55,218 bases of DNA from Acidobacteriota bacterium. GTDB taxonomy: Bacteria > Acidobacteriota > Blastocatellia > UBA7656. Position numbers and translations under genes: made by a program. The DNA is taken from positions 1 to 55,218 of the forward strand of contig JACQDB010000026.1 in assembly GCA_016201275.1 (NCBI GenBank), written 5' to 3'. The first letter of the stretch is position 1. The number at the start of each line of letters is the position of its first letter. The notes under the pieces are model-generated. The model was not told where the DNA came from. It saw only the letters and a program-made list of their open reading frames with translations, and searched no databases. Shown here piece by piece: positions 35,686-44,353 of this stretch.

Positions 35686-36519
35686 ATGAACAGTAAAAAA
35701 TTTTTGTTGGTCGCCTTAGTCTTTGCTATCGCCGCGATCATTTTTTTCTCAGTCGTCTATCACAATATCCGCTACACCAATGAAGGCAGCGTCAAGGTGG
35801 TGACGCGCTTCGGCTCGATTCAAAGAGTCTATCGTCCGGCGGACGGTTGGTTCACCACCCTCACACCGGGCTGGCAGGCTTATGAAGTGAATCTCAAATC
35901 CTTCACCGAAACCACCACGCCACGAGTCACCTCAAAAGACAACGCCGCATTGCAAGTCCCCATCAGCGTCACCGCTGCCACCAATCAGGAGAATAACGAA
36001 ATCATCGAATACGTTCGCAAGTTCGGCTTCAGCGCAGAGGAGCGCCACAAACGGCGCAATGAAATCCTTCACGGCCTGGTGCAGACCGAAGCCCGCAATG
36101 CCTTTGCCGAATACGGCGCTTATGAAATCTACGCCAATCAGGAAGCCATTCAGAAACGCATCGTCGAAACCCTGCGCCCACAACTGGCCGCGCAACTCCA
36201 TCTGGTGTTGGAAAGCGTGCAGATTGGCAATCCCGATTTTCTCGATGACCGCATCGAACAGGCTGCCTCGGCAGTCGTCGCCAATGAAAAACAGAAGCAG
36301 GCCGAAGAAGCGCGCTACAAAGCGGCAGAAGTCGCCGCCAAGACCAAACAGATTGAAGCACAGACCTATGCGAACCCGGCGCTGCTCGACATTAAAAAAC
36401 TGGAGCTGATGCTGGAGATTGAACGCGCCAGAGCCGAAGGCATACGCGGACATCAAGGTGCCTTGACCCTCGTTTATGAAAACGGCAGAAGCGTGCAATT
36501 GCAGTTGCCCACCAAATAA
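35686..36519 (+). CDS. SPFH/band-7 (prohibitin-like) membrane protein
   Basis: A 277-residue protein with one N-terminal membrane segment (about 5-26). The band-7 domain follows (about 30-210): GSVKVVTRFGSIQRVYRPADGWF and LQVPISVTAATNQEN. A charged helix (EKQKQAEEARYKAAEVAAKTKQIEAQ, about 205-235) would form a coiled coil. Such proteins assemble into rings at the membrane and can regulate proteases or lipid domains. No NfeD or FtsH gene is next to it. The start has GAGGAGG upstream. Confidence 0.85.
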   Translation: MNSKKFLLVALVFAIAAIIFFSVVYHNIRYTNEGSVKVVTRFGSIQRVYRPADGWFTTLTPGWQAYEVNLKSFTETTTPRVTSKDNAALQVPISVTAATNQENNEIIEYVRKFGFSAEERHKRRNEILHGLVQTEARNAFAEYGAYEIYANQEAIQKRIVETLRPQLAAQLHLVLESVQIGNPDFLDDRIEQAASAVVANEKQKQAEEARYKAAEVAAKTKQIEAQTYANPALLDIKKLELMLEIERARAEGIRGHQGALTLVYENGRSVQLQLPTK

Positions 36520-36713
36520 GGCAAACGGCAAAAGGCCCTGGCGCAGCGCGCCGGACAACAGAAACGGTTATTGAAAAATCCTCGTTGGAGATGACAAAAG
36601 AATATGATTGCGAGAAAATGATTGCGCGGGCAAGAAAAAAACGGCAAGCGTGAGGAACGAAGGTGGGAAGGGCAGAGCCTGGCGTATGCAAGGCCCCGCC
36701 TGGAAGTGTACCG

Positions 36714-36917
36714 CTACACGGCAATGACGTTTGAAGCAGCCAGACCTTTCGGTCCCTGGATCAGAGTGAATTCTACTTTTTGCCCTTCATTGAGGGTCTT
36801 GTAGCCTTCCGACTCGATGGCTGAATAATGGACGAACACATCATCACCGCCGGAGCGTGTGATAAACCCATAACCTTTTGTAGCGTTAAACCATTTTACT
36901 GTGCCTTGTTCTTTCAA
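36714..36917 (-). CDS. Cold-shock protein
   Basis: A 67-residue single cold-shock domain that binds single-stranded RNA or DNA and melts RNA structure. RNP1 is [10 protein letters not shown] (about 13-23) and RNP2 is DVFVHYSAI (about 26-34); the end [10 protein letters not shown] is typical. The start codon is TTG, with AAAGGAG eight bases upstream. No intrinsic terminator is obvious downstream. A long non-coding region precedes it, as is common for cold-regulated leaders. Confidence 0.95.
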   Translation of the reverse strand: MKEQGTVKWFNATKGYGFITRSGGDDVFVHYSAIESEGYKTLNEGQKVEFTLIQGPKGLAASNVIAV

Positions 36918-37408
36918 TGCTTTTTCTCCTTTTCATCTTGGGTGAGTCTTGTAGTGATGATCAGAGCTAAAGCAGAGAGCGTCTGCGGGTCTTTCTGAAC
37001 AAACGCGCAAAACTTTAACTTCAACTTCAGTTCTCCTCACACTACTCTACTGTTTTGAGAATCAAAACGCGCCAATCCTACACGCCTGCCTTGCAACTGT
37101 CAAACCGAAATTGAAATTTTTTCAGGGATTTTCCAGCCGTTGTTTTGCGGCATTTTGCCCGTCAAATGTGCTTTTTTTACCGACCCGCCGAGGGCGAATT
37201 TACCCTTGCCGTCGTGCGGCAACTTGCAGCGCCAGTCCATTCCCGCACGGCCTTGTGTACCGCCTGCGGTAGCTTATCAACCGGCGCGCTACCATAGATA
37301 GTGCGGAAGCCTTCAGCGCGATTCCTCCTCAACGCCTGATGACTTGACGATTTTTCGTAAGCGCTGAATTGTCTTGCAAAAATGGGTTCACGAAAAGCTC
37401 ATCCTCGC
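36918..37408. other. 490-base intergenic region upstream of the cold-shock gene
   Basis: It lies between the csp start and the end of the FG-GAP gene (both minus strand). The part next to csp may be a structured 5' leader. No gene, strong terminator or clear repeat is seen. Confidence 0.45.
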
Positions 37409-39763
37409 CTACGGCTTTACCGCCGTGAACTCGTTTGACTGAATCATTGACGGACTAATCACGCGGATTCGCAAGCTGGTGCCGGAAGGCGGCGCAACTG
37501 CCGGAGCGATGACCGCCGAAATCAGTTCACCGGATTCCACGCTAAACGATTTCAAGGTCACCGCCTGCCCGTTGGCCATCACCGAAAGCGTCGAGCCGCT
37601 TTGAAAATTGCTGCCGTTGATAATCAACACCGTCTTGCCTGAAGCCTTTACTTTGACGCGCACCGCAGTGATTTCCGGGCCAATCAATTTTCCGGCGACG
37701 ATTTCATTCGACAAGTTGGTGGTCGGGTTGGTATTGCGCGCCCGCACCGCCAAATTTCCCGCCGAGTTTTTAATCGCCGGGTTTTCATCCAACGCTACGG
37801 TGCGTTGCGTAGCCGCAAGTCCTGCATCCGTCGGCACACGCGCCAGGACGGTCACGCCATTGATAAGAATCTCGGTGCTGGGTTGAAAGCCCGTGCCGTT
37901 TATGGTGACGCGCAAGCCGCTTTGTCCGGCGTTGGCCTGTTGCACGGTTTGCCCATTCAATGCCAGTGTTGCCGCCGTGAGGGTCGGCGGATTGGCGGGT
38001 TCAGTTGGCAGCCCCAAGCGTTGCGCGAGTTTTTTACCGCTGAACACCTGCACCTGTCCGGCATTGGTGAAGCCATCGTTCAAGCCATCGCCGTGCATGG
38101 AGTTCGCCACATAATCTATGAAGCCGTCGCCATCCACATCACTGCCAGCAAGTCGGTAAGAAAATTCATCGCCGCCATCCGGCCCCTGATTGCCGGCCAG
38201 AAAATACAATTTGGGAGAAGGCGGCGGCGCAAAAAATTTGATTACCGGCGGCAGAAAATCACTTTGTCCGAAAATCACCATCGTTGCGCCAGCGTCTTCG
38301 CGTTCCTGTCCACTAATCATAAAGGTGTGTTCCGGCATACCGACGAACAGATCGGACAACCCGTCTTTATTGATGTCGTAAGCGCGCACCGAATCGCCGG
38401 CACAATCGCCCGCTCTATCGCCATAGATGCGCGTGATGCGAATCCCCGTGGGATCGGCGGCAGCTAAATCAATCTGAGCGCCGACGACATTGGGCGCGCC
38501 GTAAATCACATAGACCGCGCCCGTGTTGCCGCGATTATCCGGGGCGCTGGCCTGCAACGCGCCGATGATTAAATCGGTTTTACCGTCGCCGTTGAGGTCA
38601 CCGAAATGCACTTGCGAGCCTAACAAATCACCGGCCTGCGCGCCGATGATGCGCGTAGCGGTTGCCGGTGGCGTTTTCAAATCGGTCAAGACTGGCCAGT
38701 TGCGCTGACCATAAATCACATAGGCTTCGCCGCAACGATTGCGAGTGTTGCCGTTGCTTGCGCCGAAAGAATTGTGACCGCATTGATCGGTAGGCGTAAC
38801 GTAAGAGCCGGAGTCGCGAAATATCGAACCGCCCATGATGACATCGCCTATACCGTCGTTATTGATGTCGCCGACTTGCAGAGCCGCGCCCCAATGGTCT
38901 TCTTGATTGGCTCCCTGTATGACTGCAACCCGGACGTTCGGTCCTGGCGAGGCCAAGTCAATGACCGATGGCAGATTCGCCGAACCGAAAATGATGAACG
39001 CGCCGCCGACGTGTTGCCCGTTGGCATTATTAATTTGATCCGAGCCGATCACCATATCGGCGAAGCCATCGCCATCCACATCGCCCAAGTCGCACCATAC
39101 GCCCAGGCGTCCGCCAAGTTGTGATGGCGTATTACATTGAAATGGAGTCCCACCCTGAGGACCATAAATGGCGATGACTCCCGGCGGCGGATTGCCGTCT
39201 AAAGTAAGCAGGTCGGCGCGCAAGTTGAAATTTTGCGCGCCGTAAACCAGATAAGCCGCGCCGCAATTGAAGCGCGAATTGCCGGGGCCATCATCGGTCA
39301 TCGCGCCGATCAATACATCGGCTATGCCGTCGCCGTTGACATCGCCGTTTGCCGAAACCGAAGTGCCAAGTAAATCGCCGGAGTTGGCCCCAATCAGAGT
39401 GAAGATGTTCGCAGGGTTTTGCGCCTGATCTACGGTTCCGGTGTCGCGCCCGTCGCTGATATAAAAATTGACTTGGCCGTTGTTGATGCGATTGCCCACC
39501 GAAGCGTACATCTCGCAAAAGATCACATCGCCGCGCCCGTCGCCATTAATATCACCCGCACCGACGGGCATACCAATTTCGCCGCCCAGGCGTTGCGCCC
39601 CGTAAATAGTCAACAGGCCGTCATTGGCCACAGCAGTGTCCATAGCAAGTTGTACCAGCGGATTGTTCTGCACGGCGACCGCGTTGCCGTTACCGGAAAC
39701 AAGCAATAGAGCAACGAGCGCGAGGATGACAAAATGGCGAAAAAAACTGGTTCTTCTCTTCAT
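37409..39763 (-). CDS. Secreted FG-GAP (integrin-alpha-like) repeat protein
   Basis: A signal peptide (about 1-28, FVILALVALLLVSGNGNAVA) is followed by at least six FG-GAP repeats from about residue 45 to 560. Each carries a DxNxDGxxD-type calcium loop (GDINGDGRGDVI, DVNGDGIADVLIG, DVDGDGFADMVIG, DINNDGIGDVIMG, DLNGDGKTDLIIG, DINKDGLSDLFVG), giving a beta-propeller. Two IPT/TIG-like Ig folds (about 590-780) form the C-terminus. It is probably a surface protein binding other proteins or glycans. The ATG at 39763 gives 784 residues; a GTG three codons earlier is also open. The gene is divergent from the ECF operon. Confidence 0.87.
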   Translation of the reverse strand: MKRRTSFFRHFVILALVALLLVSGNGNAVAVQNNPLVQLAMDTAVANDGLLTIYGAQRLGGEIGMPVGAGDINGDGRGDVIFCEMYASVGNRINNGQVNFYISDGRDTGTVDQAQNPANIFTLIGANSGDLLGTSVSANGDVNGDGIADVLIGAMTDDGPGNSRFNCGAAYLVYGAQNFNLRADLLTLDGNPPPGVIAIYGPQGGTPFQCNTPSQLGGRLGVWCDLGDVDGDGFADMVIGSDQINNANGQHVGGAFIIFGSANLPSVIDLASPGPNVRVAVIQGANQEDHWGAALQVGDINNDGIGDVIMGGSIFRDSGSYVTPTDQCGHNSFGASNGNTRNRCGEAYVIYGQRNWPVLTDLKTPPATATRIIGAQAGDLLGSQVHFGDLNGDGKTDLIIGALQASAPDNRGNTGAVYVIYGAPNVVGAQIDLAAADPTGIRITRIYGDRAGDCAGDSVRAYDINKDGLSDLFVGMPEHTFMISGQEREDAGATMVIFGQSDFLPPVIKFFAPPPSPKLYFLAGNQGPDGGDEFSYRLAGSDVDGDGFIDYVANSMHGDGLNDGFTNAGQVQVFSGKKLAQRLGLPTEPANPPTLTAATLALNGQTVQQANAGQSGLRVTINGTGFQPSTEILINGVTVLARVPTDAGLAATQRTVALDENPAIKNSAGNLAVRARNTNPTTNLSNEIVAGKLIGPEITAVRVKVKASGKTVLIINGSNFQSGSTLSVMANGQAVTLKSFSVESGELISAVIAPAVAPPSGTSLRIRVISPSMIQSNEFTAVKP

Positions 39764-39950
39764 AAAATTCACAACAGAATCAAGGCAATGAATAAATTCG
39801 GGAGACGTGATTATACTATGTGGTCAATGGCAAATGCTAAGTTGTGATGATACGCAATCGTTAGCGAAAATGAAAACCAAAAAAATGCCAGCGCCAGGGA
39901 AGAAAAGCGAACCGCCCTCCGTCTAAAGACAGACTCGATGGAGCACAGGC

Positions 39951-40535
39951 ATGGAGCAACGCGCTTTGATACGAAGCTATGACCTCGAAACGACTATCGC
40001 CGCCTGCAAGGCAGGTGATCGCCAAGCCTTTCATACGCTCTTTGAAGCGTATAAAGACCGCGTCTATTCCATAGCCTTTCATTTCAGCGGCGAAACCGAT
40101 TTGGCGAAAGACATCACGCAGCAGGTCTTTTTGAAACTCTTTACCTGCATCAATCAATTTCGTCACGATGCGGAATTCACGACGTGGTTGTACCGCCTCG
40201 TCGCCAATGCCTGCGTGGATGAACAGCGCAAACAAAAACGCTTTGTGCCGTTCACCCACGGCGTTGAAGTGCAGAATCTGTTGGCGCACGGTTCCCAGGA
40301 AGAGACCTATGCCAAACGTCAGGTGTCGGCTTCGGTGCAAACGGCGATTGCCGCTTTAAGTCCGAAACTGCGGCTGCCGATTTTGTTGAAGTACGTTGAA
40401 GGGCTGTCTTACGAAGAGATTGCTGCAACCCTCGGCTGTTCCATCGGCACGGTCTCTTCGCGGCTCAATCGCGGCCATAAAGCGTTAGCGCACAAGCTCG
40501 AATATTTGCGCGAGTCTTTCCAGTCAGGAGAGTAG
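39951..40535 (+). CDS. ECF-type RNA polymerase sigma factor
   Basis: A 194-residue extracytoplasmic-function sigma factor. Region 2 runs from about residue 20 to 90 (FHTLFEAYKDRVYSIAFHFS, then DLAKDITQQVFLKLF and TWLYRLVANACVDEQRK). Region 4 (about 130-185) has the helix-turn-helix LSYEEIAATLGCSIGTVSSRLNRG. It directs polymerase to a small set of promoters when released by its anti-sigma. The anti-sigma gene follows three bases after the stop, so the two are an operon. The divergent FG-GAP gene shares the 187-base upstream region. Confidence 0.95.
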   Translation: MEQRALIRSYDLETTIAACKAGDRQAFHTLFEAYKDRVYSIAFHFSGETDLAKDITQQVFLKLFTCINQFRHDAEFTTWLYRLVANACVDEQRKQKRFVPFTHGVEVQNLLAHGSQEETYAKRQVSASVQTAIAALSPKLRLPILLKYVEGLSYEEIAATLGCSIGTVSSRLNRGHKALAHKLEYLRESFQSGE

Positions 40536-40538
40536 GAA

Positions 40539-41870
40539 ATGAGGTTTAAGCAACACCTAACAGCCAGCCTCTCGGCCTATTGCAACGGCGAACTGTCACG
40601 CGCCGATTCGCAAGCCGTTGCCGAGCATTTGCTGGCGTGCCAGAGATGTCGAAACGAGTACGACGAGATTAAACTCGGCGTGCAATTGGCTACGCATTTG
40701 CCGCAACTGTCCGCGCCCGCTTCGTTGTGGAGCGACATCGAAAATTTGCTGGACGCGCCCACCCAGCAAACGCCTGCGACAAAGCCTGTCAAACAAATTG
40801 GCCGCTCGCGTTTTGCTTTGGGCTTCGGCTGGCAGCGTGTAGTTTTCGCCAGCGTGATTTTGTTTTTGCTCGCCGGAGTTGGCACGGTGATTTATCAAAC
40901 TTATTTCGCCAAATCACCGACAACGACGGTTGCCCTCGAACCGGCTGCTCCACCGTTCAAGAATCCCTCACAAGATAGCGTTCCGCCCTCAATACCAAGC
41001 GAAAATTCTCCTCTTACGCCAGATAAAAAATTTTCTGAAGTTGCCTCAGAAGTGCAGAACAACAAGCGTGATAAAGTTGATGAGAACCATCACCTCACGC
41101 CTTCTCATCCTTCAACGCATCAGCCGGTAAACACCACGACTTGGGAAGTGGCGCGGCTTGCCGGTTCGCCCCTCGTCGGCAAATCACGCCTCGCCGACAA
41201 AGGGAAAATCGCCATCGGTGAATGGCTCGAAACCGATAATGCTTCACGCGCTCAAATCACTGTTGGCGAAATCGGCCACGTCGAAGTCGCGCCCAACACC
41301 CGCATCAAAATGGTCGAAGCGCGACCCAATGAACATCGTCTGCAACTGGCAATTGGTCAGCTGCACGCCAAAATTTACGCGCCGCCGCGCCTCTTCTTTG
41401 TGGATACGCCGACCGCCGAGGCCATTGATTTAGGTTGCGAATACACTCTTGAAGTGGACGACGACGGCACTAGCCTGTTGCGCGTGCAATCCGGCTGGGT
41501 GGCTTTTGTGCGCGATGGGCGAGAATCGTTAGTGCCGAAAGGCGCACGCGCCATCACTCGCAAAGGCTTTGCGCCCGGCACGCCATTTTTTGAAGATGCT
41601 TCGCCAAAATTCAAACAGGCTTTGGAAAAATTCGACTTTGAAAAGGGCGGCAAAGGCGAACTCGAGGTGTTGATTCAACAAGCCAGAGCGCGTGACACCT
41701 TGACGCTGTGGCATCTGTTGTCGCGTGTCAAACGCAGCGAGCGCATACGCCTGTTCAATCGCTTGGTGGGCTTTGTGCCGTTGCCCGACATCGTTACCCG
41801 CGCCGGTATTTTGCGACTCGATAAAGAGATGCTGCGCTGGTGGAAACTTGATCTTGAAATCGAGTGGTAA
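40539..41870 (+). CDS. Zinc-finger anti-sigma factor fused to a FecR-like domain
   Basis: A 443-residue protein. The N-terminal anti-sigma zinc finger has H30, C34 and C37 (AEHLLACQRC), which would hold the ECF factor in the cytoplasm. A membrane segment (about 107-130) crosses to the periplasm, followed by a Pro/Ser-rich linker. A FecR-like domain follows (about 195-330: IAIGEWLETDNASRAQITV, then GHVEVAPNTRIKMVEA and LHAKIYAPPRLFFVDTPTA). A C-terminal helical region completes it. The FecR part suggests that a periplasmic or outer-membrane signal controls release. The ATG has GGAG upstream. Confidence 0.88.
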   Translation: MRFKQHLTASLSAYCNGELSRADSQAVAEHLLACQRCRNEYDEIKLGVQLATHLPQLSAPASLWSDIENLLDAPTQQTPATKPVKQIGRSRFALGFGWQRVVFASVILFLLAGVGTVIYQTYFAKSPTTTVALEPAAPPFKNPSQDSVPPSIPSENSPLTPDKKFSEVASEVQNNKRDKVDENHHLTPSHPSTHQPVNTTTWEVARLAGSPLVGKSRLADKGKIAIGEWLETDNASRAQITVGEIGHVEVAPNTRIKMVEARPNEHRLQLAIGQLHAKIYAPPRLFFVDTPTAEAIDLGCEYTLEVDDDGTSLLRVQSGWVAFVRDGRESLVPKGARAITRKGFAPGTPFFEDASPKFKQALEKFDFEKGGKGELEVLIQQARARDTLTLWHLLSRVKRSERIRLFNRLVGFVPLPDIVTRAGILRLDKEMLRWWKLDLEIEW

Positions 41871-41893
41871 GCGCCGCCGAACAAGGAGCAAAC

Positions 41894-43135
41894 ATGAATC
41901 AATCTCTGCTGTTCAAATTCCTCAAGCGGTTATCAATGGCCTGTATTTGCGGGCTTTTCTTCACCACTTTTCTCTTCACCCAACAAGCCATCGAGAAAAC
42001 TTTTCAAGCGCAGGCAGGCCACCCCCTCGATCAGGAAAATCATTTGACGGTTCACGAATGGGGAACCTTTACATCGCTTGCCGGAGAAGATGGCGCGGCG
42101 CTTGAATGGCGACCGTTGAACGGCGCAAGCGATTTGCCGGACTTCGTTTATAAAATTCAAGACCTCGCGCCAAAAGGGCTGCGCCATAATTATCAACAGA
42201 AGCGCAATATGGAAGCCTTCATACGCATGGAGACGCCGGTCATCTATTTTTATGCAGACCGCGAAATCGTGGTCGCCGCGAAAGTAGATTTTCCAAACGG
42301 CAAGATTACCGAATGGTTTCCGCAGGCGCGAAGGGTCAGCACCGGCATTGACTGGGGACGCTTCACGGTGTTGCCCAAGGCAACGATGACCTTGCCCGAA
42401 GAAAACCGCGACAGCCATTACTATCCGGCGCGGGAAACCGACGCGGCGATCTTGCGAGTGTGCGGCCATCAGACGACGCAGCATGAAAAGTTTTTGTTCT
42501 ATCGCGGCGTAGGTAATTTTCATCCGCCCTTGAAGGTGCGACTCGATGGCGAGCAGATGGTGTTGAAAAATACCAGCGCCGAAAAAATTTCTACGGCTAT
42601 CGTCTTTGCAAATCGCCGAGGGCAGAGCGGCTACCGAGTGGTGACCTTCACCAACCGCGAAGCGACCTTGGCCTTGTCTTCCATCACACTCAATTCGACG
42701 GCTCTGGAAGCGGAGTTGGAAAAGCTTTTATTGGCGCAGGGGCTTTATGAAAAAGAGGCGCAGGCGATGCTCAAGACCTGGCGCTCGTCGTGGTTTGAAG
42801 AAGGCTTGCGAGTGTTTTACCTGTTGCCGCGCCGCACTACAGACGCGGTGTTGCCGCTGCACATTGCGCCGCAACCACAGCAGACCGTGCGCGTGCTGGT
42901 TTGTCGCACCGAAGTCATCACGCCGGAAATGGAAGCGCGGGTGCAGGCAAGCGTGGAAAAATTGCAAGCGCCATCTTTGCCGGAGCGCGAAGAAGGCAAG
43001 CGCGAGATGGAACAATACGGCAGATTCGCCGAGCCGATTTTAAAACGCCTGTTGAAAAAGACCTTTGACACCGCACTGCAAACGCAAATCGCCCAACTCC
43101 TCATGGCCTCACAAAACGCTAACGAACGCGAGTAG
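41894..43135 (+). CDS. Secreted protein of unknown function with HEWGTFTS motif
   Basis: The start at 41894 has AAGGAG six bases upstream; the product has 413 residues with a hydrophobic export segment (about 12-32). The mature part begins with LTVHEWGTFTSLAG (about residue 50), then METPVIYFYADREIVVAAKV, TEWFPQARRVSTGIDWGRF and a helical C-terminal third. The EWGTFT opening recurs in predicted secreted proteins of acidobacteria and planctomycetes as far as I know, but no function is established. It follows the anti-sigma gene by 23 bases, so it is probably in the sigma regulon. Confidence 0.6.
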   Translation: MNQSLLFKFLKRLSMACICGLFFTTFLFTQQAIEKTFQAQAGHPLDQENHLTVHEWGTFTSLAGEDGAALEWRPLNGASDLPDFVYKIQDLAPKGLRHNYQQKRNMEAFIRMETPVIYFYADREIVVAAKVDFPNGKITEWFPQARRVSTGIDWGRFTVLPKATMTLPEENRDSHYYPARETDAAILRVCGHQTTQHEKFLFYRGVGNFHPPLKVRLDGEQMVLKNTSAEKISTAIVFANRRGQSGYRVVTFTNREATLALSSITLNSTALEAELEKLLLAQGLYEKEAQAMLKTWRSSWFEEGLRVFYLLPRRTTDAVLPLHIAPQPQQTVRVLVCRTEVITPEMEARVQASVEKLQAPSLPEREEGKREMEQYGRFAEPILKRLLKKTFDTALQTQIAQLLMASQNANERE

Positions 43136-43236
43136 ATAAGACTTGCCGCAACTTACCTCGGTGAAAAATCAGGGAAGAAAAGCGAGTTCGGCTGCGTCTT
43201 AATCAGCGAATTCAAAATTACAAAGGAGACCTTGAA

Positions 43237-43731
43237 ATGCTTAGAAAAATGTTCTTCCAGGCCCTGCTCTGCTCATTGCTGGTGTTGACCGGTTCGACGT
43301 TAATGCCGGTTGCTGCCGGAGGTTTTCAACTCGTCGTCGAGCCGCCTTCAACAAGCGATGCCGAAATGAAAGATGCCGTTTTAGTGGTTCGCACTTTTGG
43401 TTGTCATCAACCCGAAGACGCCAACGTAACCGCTATGGCCGAAGGTTTGGTCAAGGGCAAACGCCAAACCATCCCCGTTCATTTGACCAAGACCTCGAAA
43501 GGCGTTGCCCTTATCAAAGCGCAATGGCCAACAAACGGCGTATGGGTGTTGCACATCACTGGCGCTTATCTGGGCATCACTAGCAGCGCACTGGTCGAAT
43601 TGAACGCCAACGGCAAAGCACCAATCACCCCTGACCACAAGGTTGCGGCTCGCCTCCTGCAACGCAACTTCACAGCAACGGAAATTGATACGACTCTGCA
43701 AAATTTATCCGACAAACTGGCAAGGCGCTAG
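43237..43731 (+). CDS. Small secreted hypothetical protein
   Basis: A 164-residue protein with a signal peptide (about 1-27, ending VAAGG). It then has predicted beta-rich sequence with DAVLVVRTFGCHQPEDANV, one cysteine only, and TNGVWVLHITGAYLG; the C-terminus is helical (ARLLQRNFTATEIDTTLQNL). No family is recognised. It follows the EWGTFT gene by 101 bases with its own AAGGAG ribosome binding site, and ends at a strong terminator, so it is likely the last gene of the sigma-factor operon. Confidence 0.6.
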   Translation: MLRKMFFQALLCSLLVLTGSTLMPVAAGGFQLVVEPPSTSDAEMKDAVLVVRTFGCHQPEDANVTAMAEGLVKGKRQTIPVHLTKTSKGVALIKAQWPTNGVWVLHITGAYLGITSSALVELNANGKAPITPDHKVAARLLQRNFTATEIDTTLQNLSDKLARR

Positions 43732-43850
43732 AAACCCGCTTTGCACCTCGCCCTGCCGCCAGAGGTCAAGCGCCTTGCGGGATTGCCGCTTCGTCAAGAT
43801 ACAAGCCAACAGATATGCGGCTCGCAGAATTTCCAAGCTGTCACCAAAGC

Positions 43851-43894
43851 CAACAGCGAAGGCGTGAAAGTTGCCTCTCACGCCTTCGCTGTTG
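43851..43894. terminator. Bidirectional terminator between convergent genes
   Basis: A perfect 17-bp stem (caacagcgaaggcgtga at 43851-43867 with 43878-43894) and a ten-base loop separate the plus-strand sigma operon from the minus-strand DUF5666-type gene. Weak U-rich flanks on both sides. Confidence 0.75.
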
Positions 43895-43927
43895 CCCTCA
43901 CCAAAACTTCTCTATGGCATTTTAGAA

Positions 43928-44353
43928 CTACTCACGCACTTGAATTTTACTGGCATCCACCGAGCCATCGGTACGCGCTACGCCTTTGCCTTTGATGCGA
44001 ACGCCGACCGCGAAACTGCCGTGTTCACTTCTCAGTTGCGAAAGCGAAGTGACGTGAACGGTGCGTCCGCTGATCGTCCAATCGCCCATCAAGCCGCTGG
44101 GCAGACTTTCAATCGCGCCTTTGAAGCTGACCGCTTCTCCGGTGCTACTGCTGCCACTATCTCCGCCGCTGCTGCTGCTTTTTACTTCAACGGTGGAAGC
44201 GGTGATCGAGCCGTCGCTTTGCGCGGTGCCTTTGACTTCCACTCGTGCGCCAACCGTCGCCTGACCATGCTCTTGATCTATGCGCGTGGCAGAGGTGACG
44301 TGAATGGTGCGTCCGCCGACCTGCCAATCGCCGACGAGACCGCCGCTGGGCAA
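43928..44353 (-). pseudogene. Out-of-frame 3' part of the DUF5666-type repeat gene
   Basis: This 141-codon frame continues the repeat family of the gene at 44278-45444 and overlaps its end in another frame. It begins directly with a unit start (SGGLVGDWQVGGRTIHVTSA) that has no ribosome binding site or signal peptide, and holds two more units, the last ending KIQVRE. It was most likely the end of one continuous protein before a recombination joint at about 44355 changed the frame. Confidence 0.7.
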
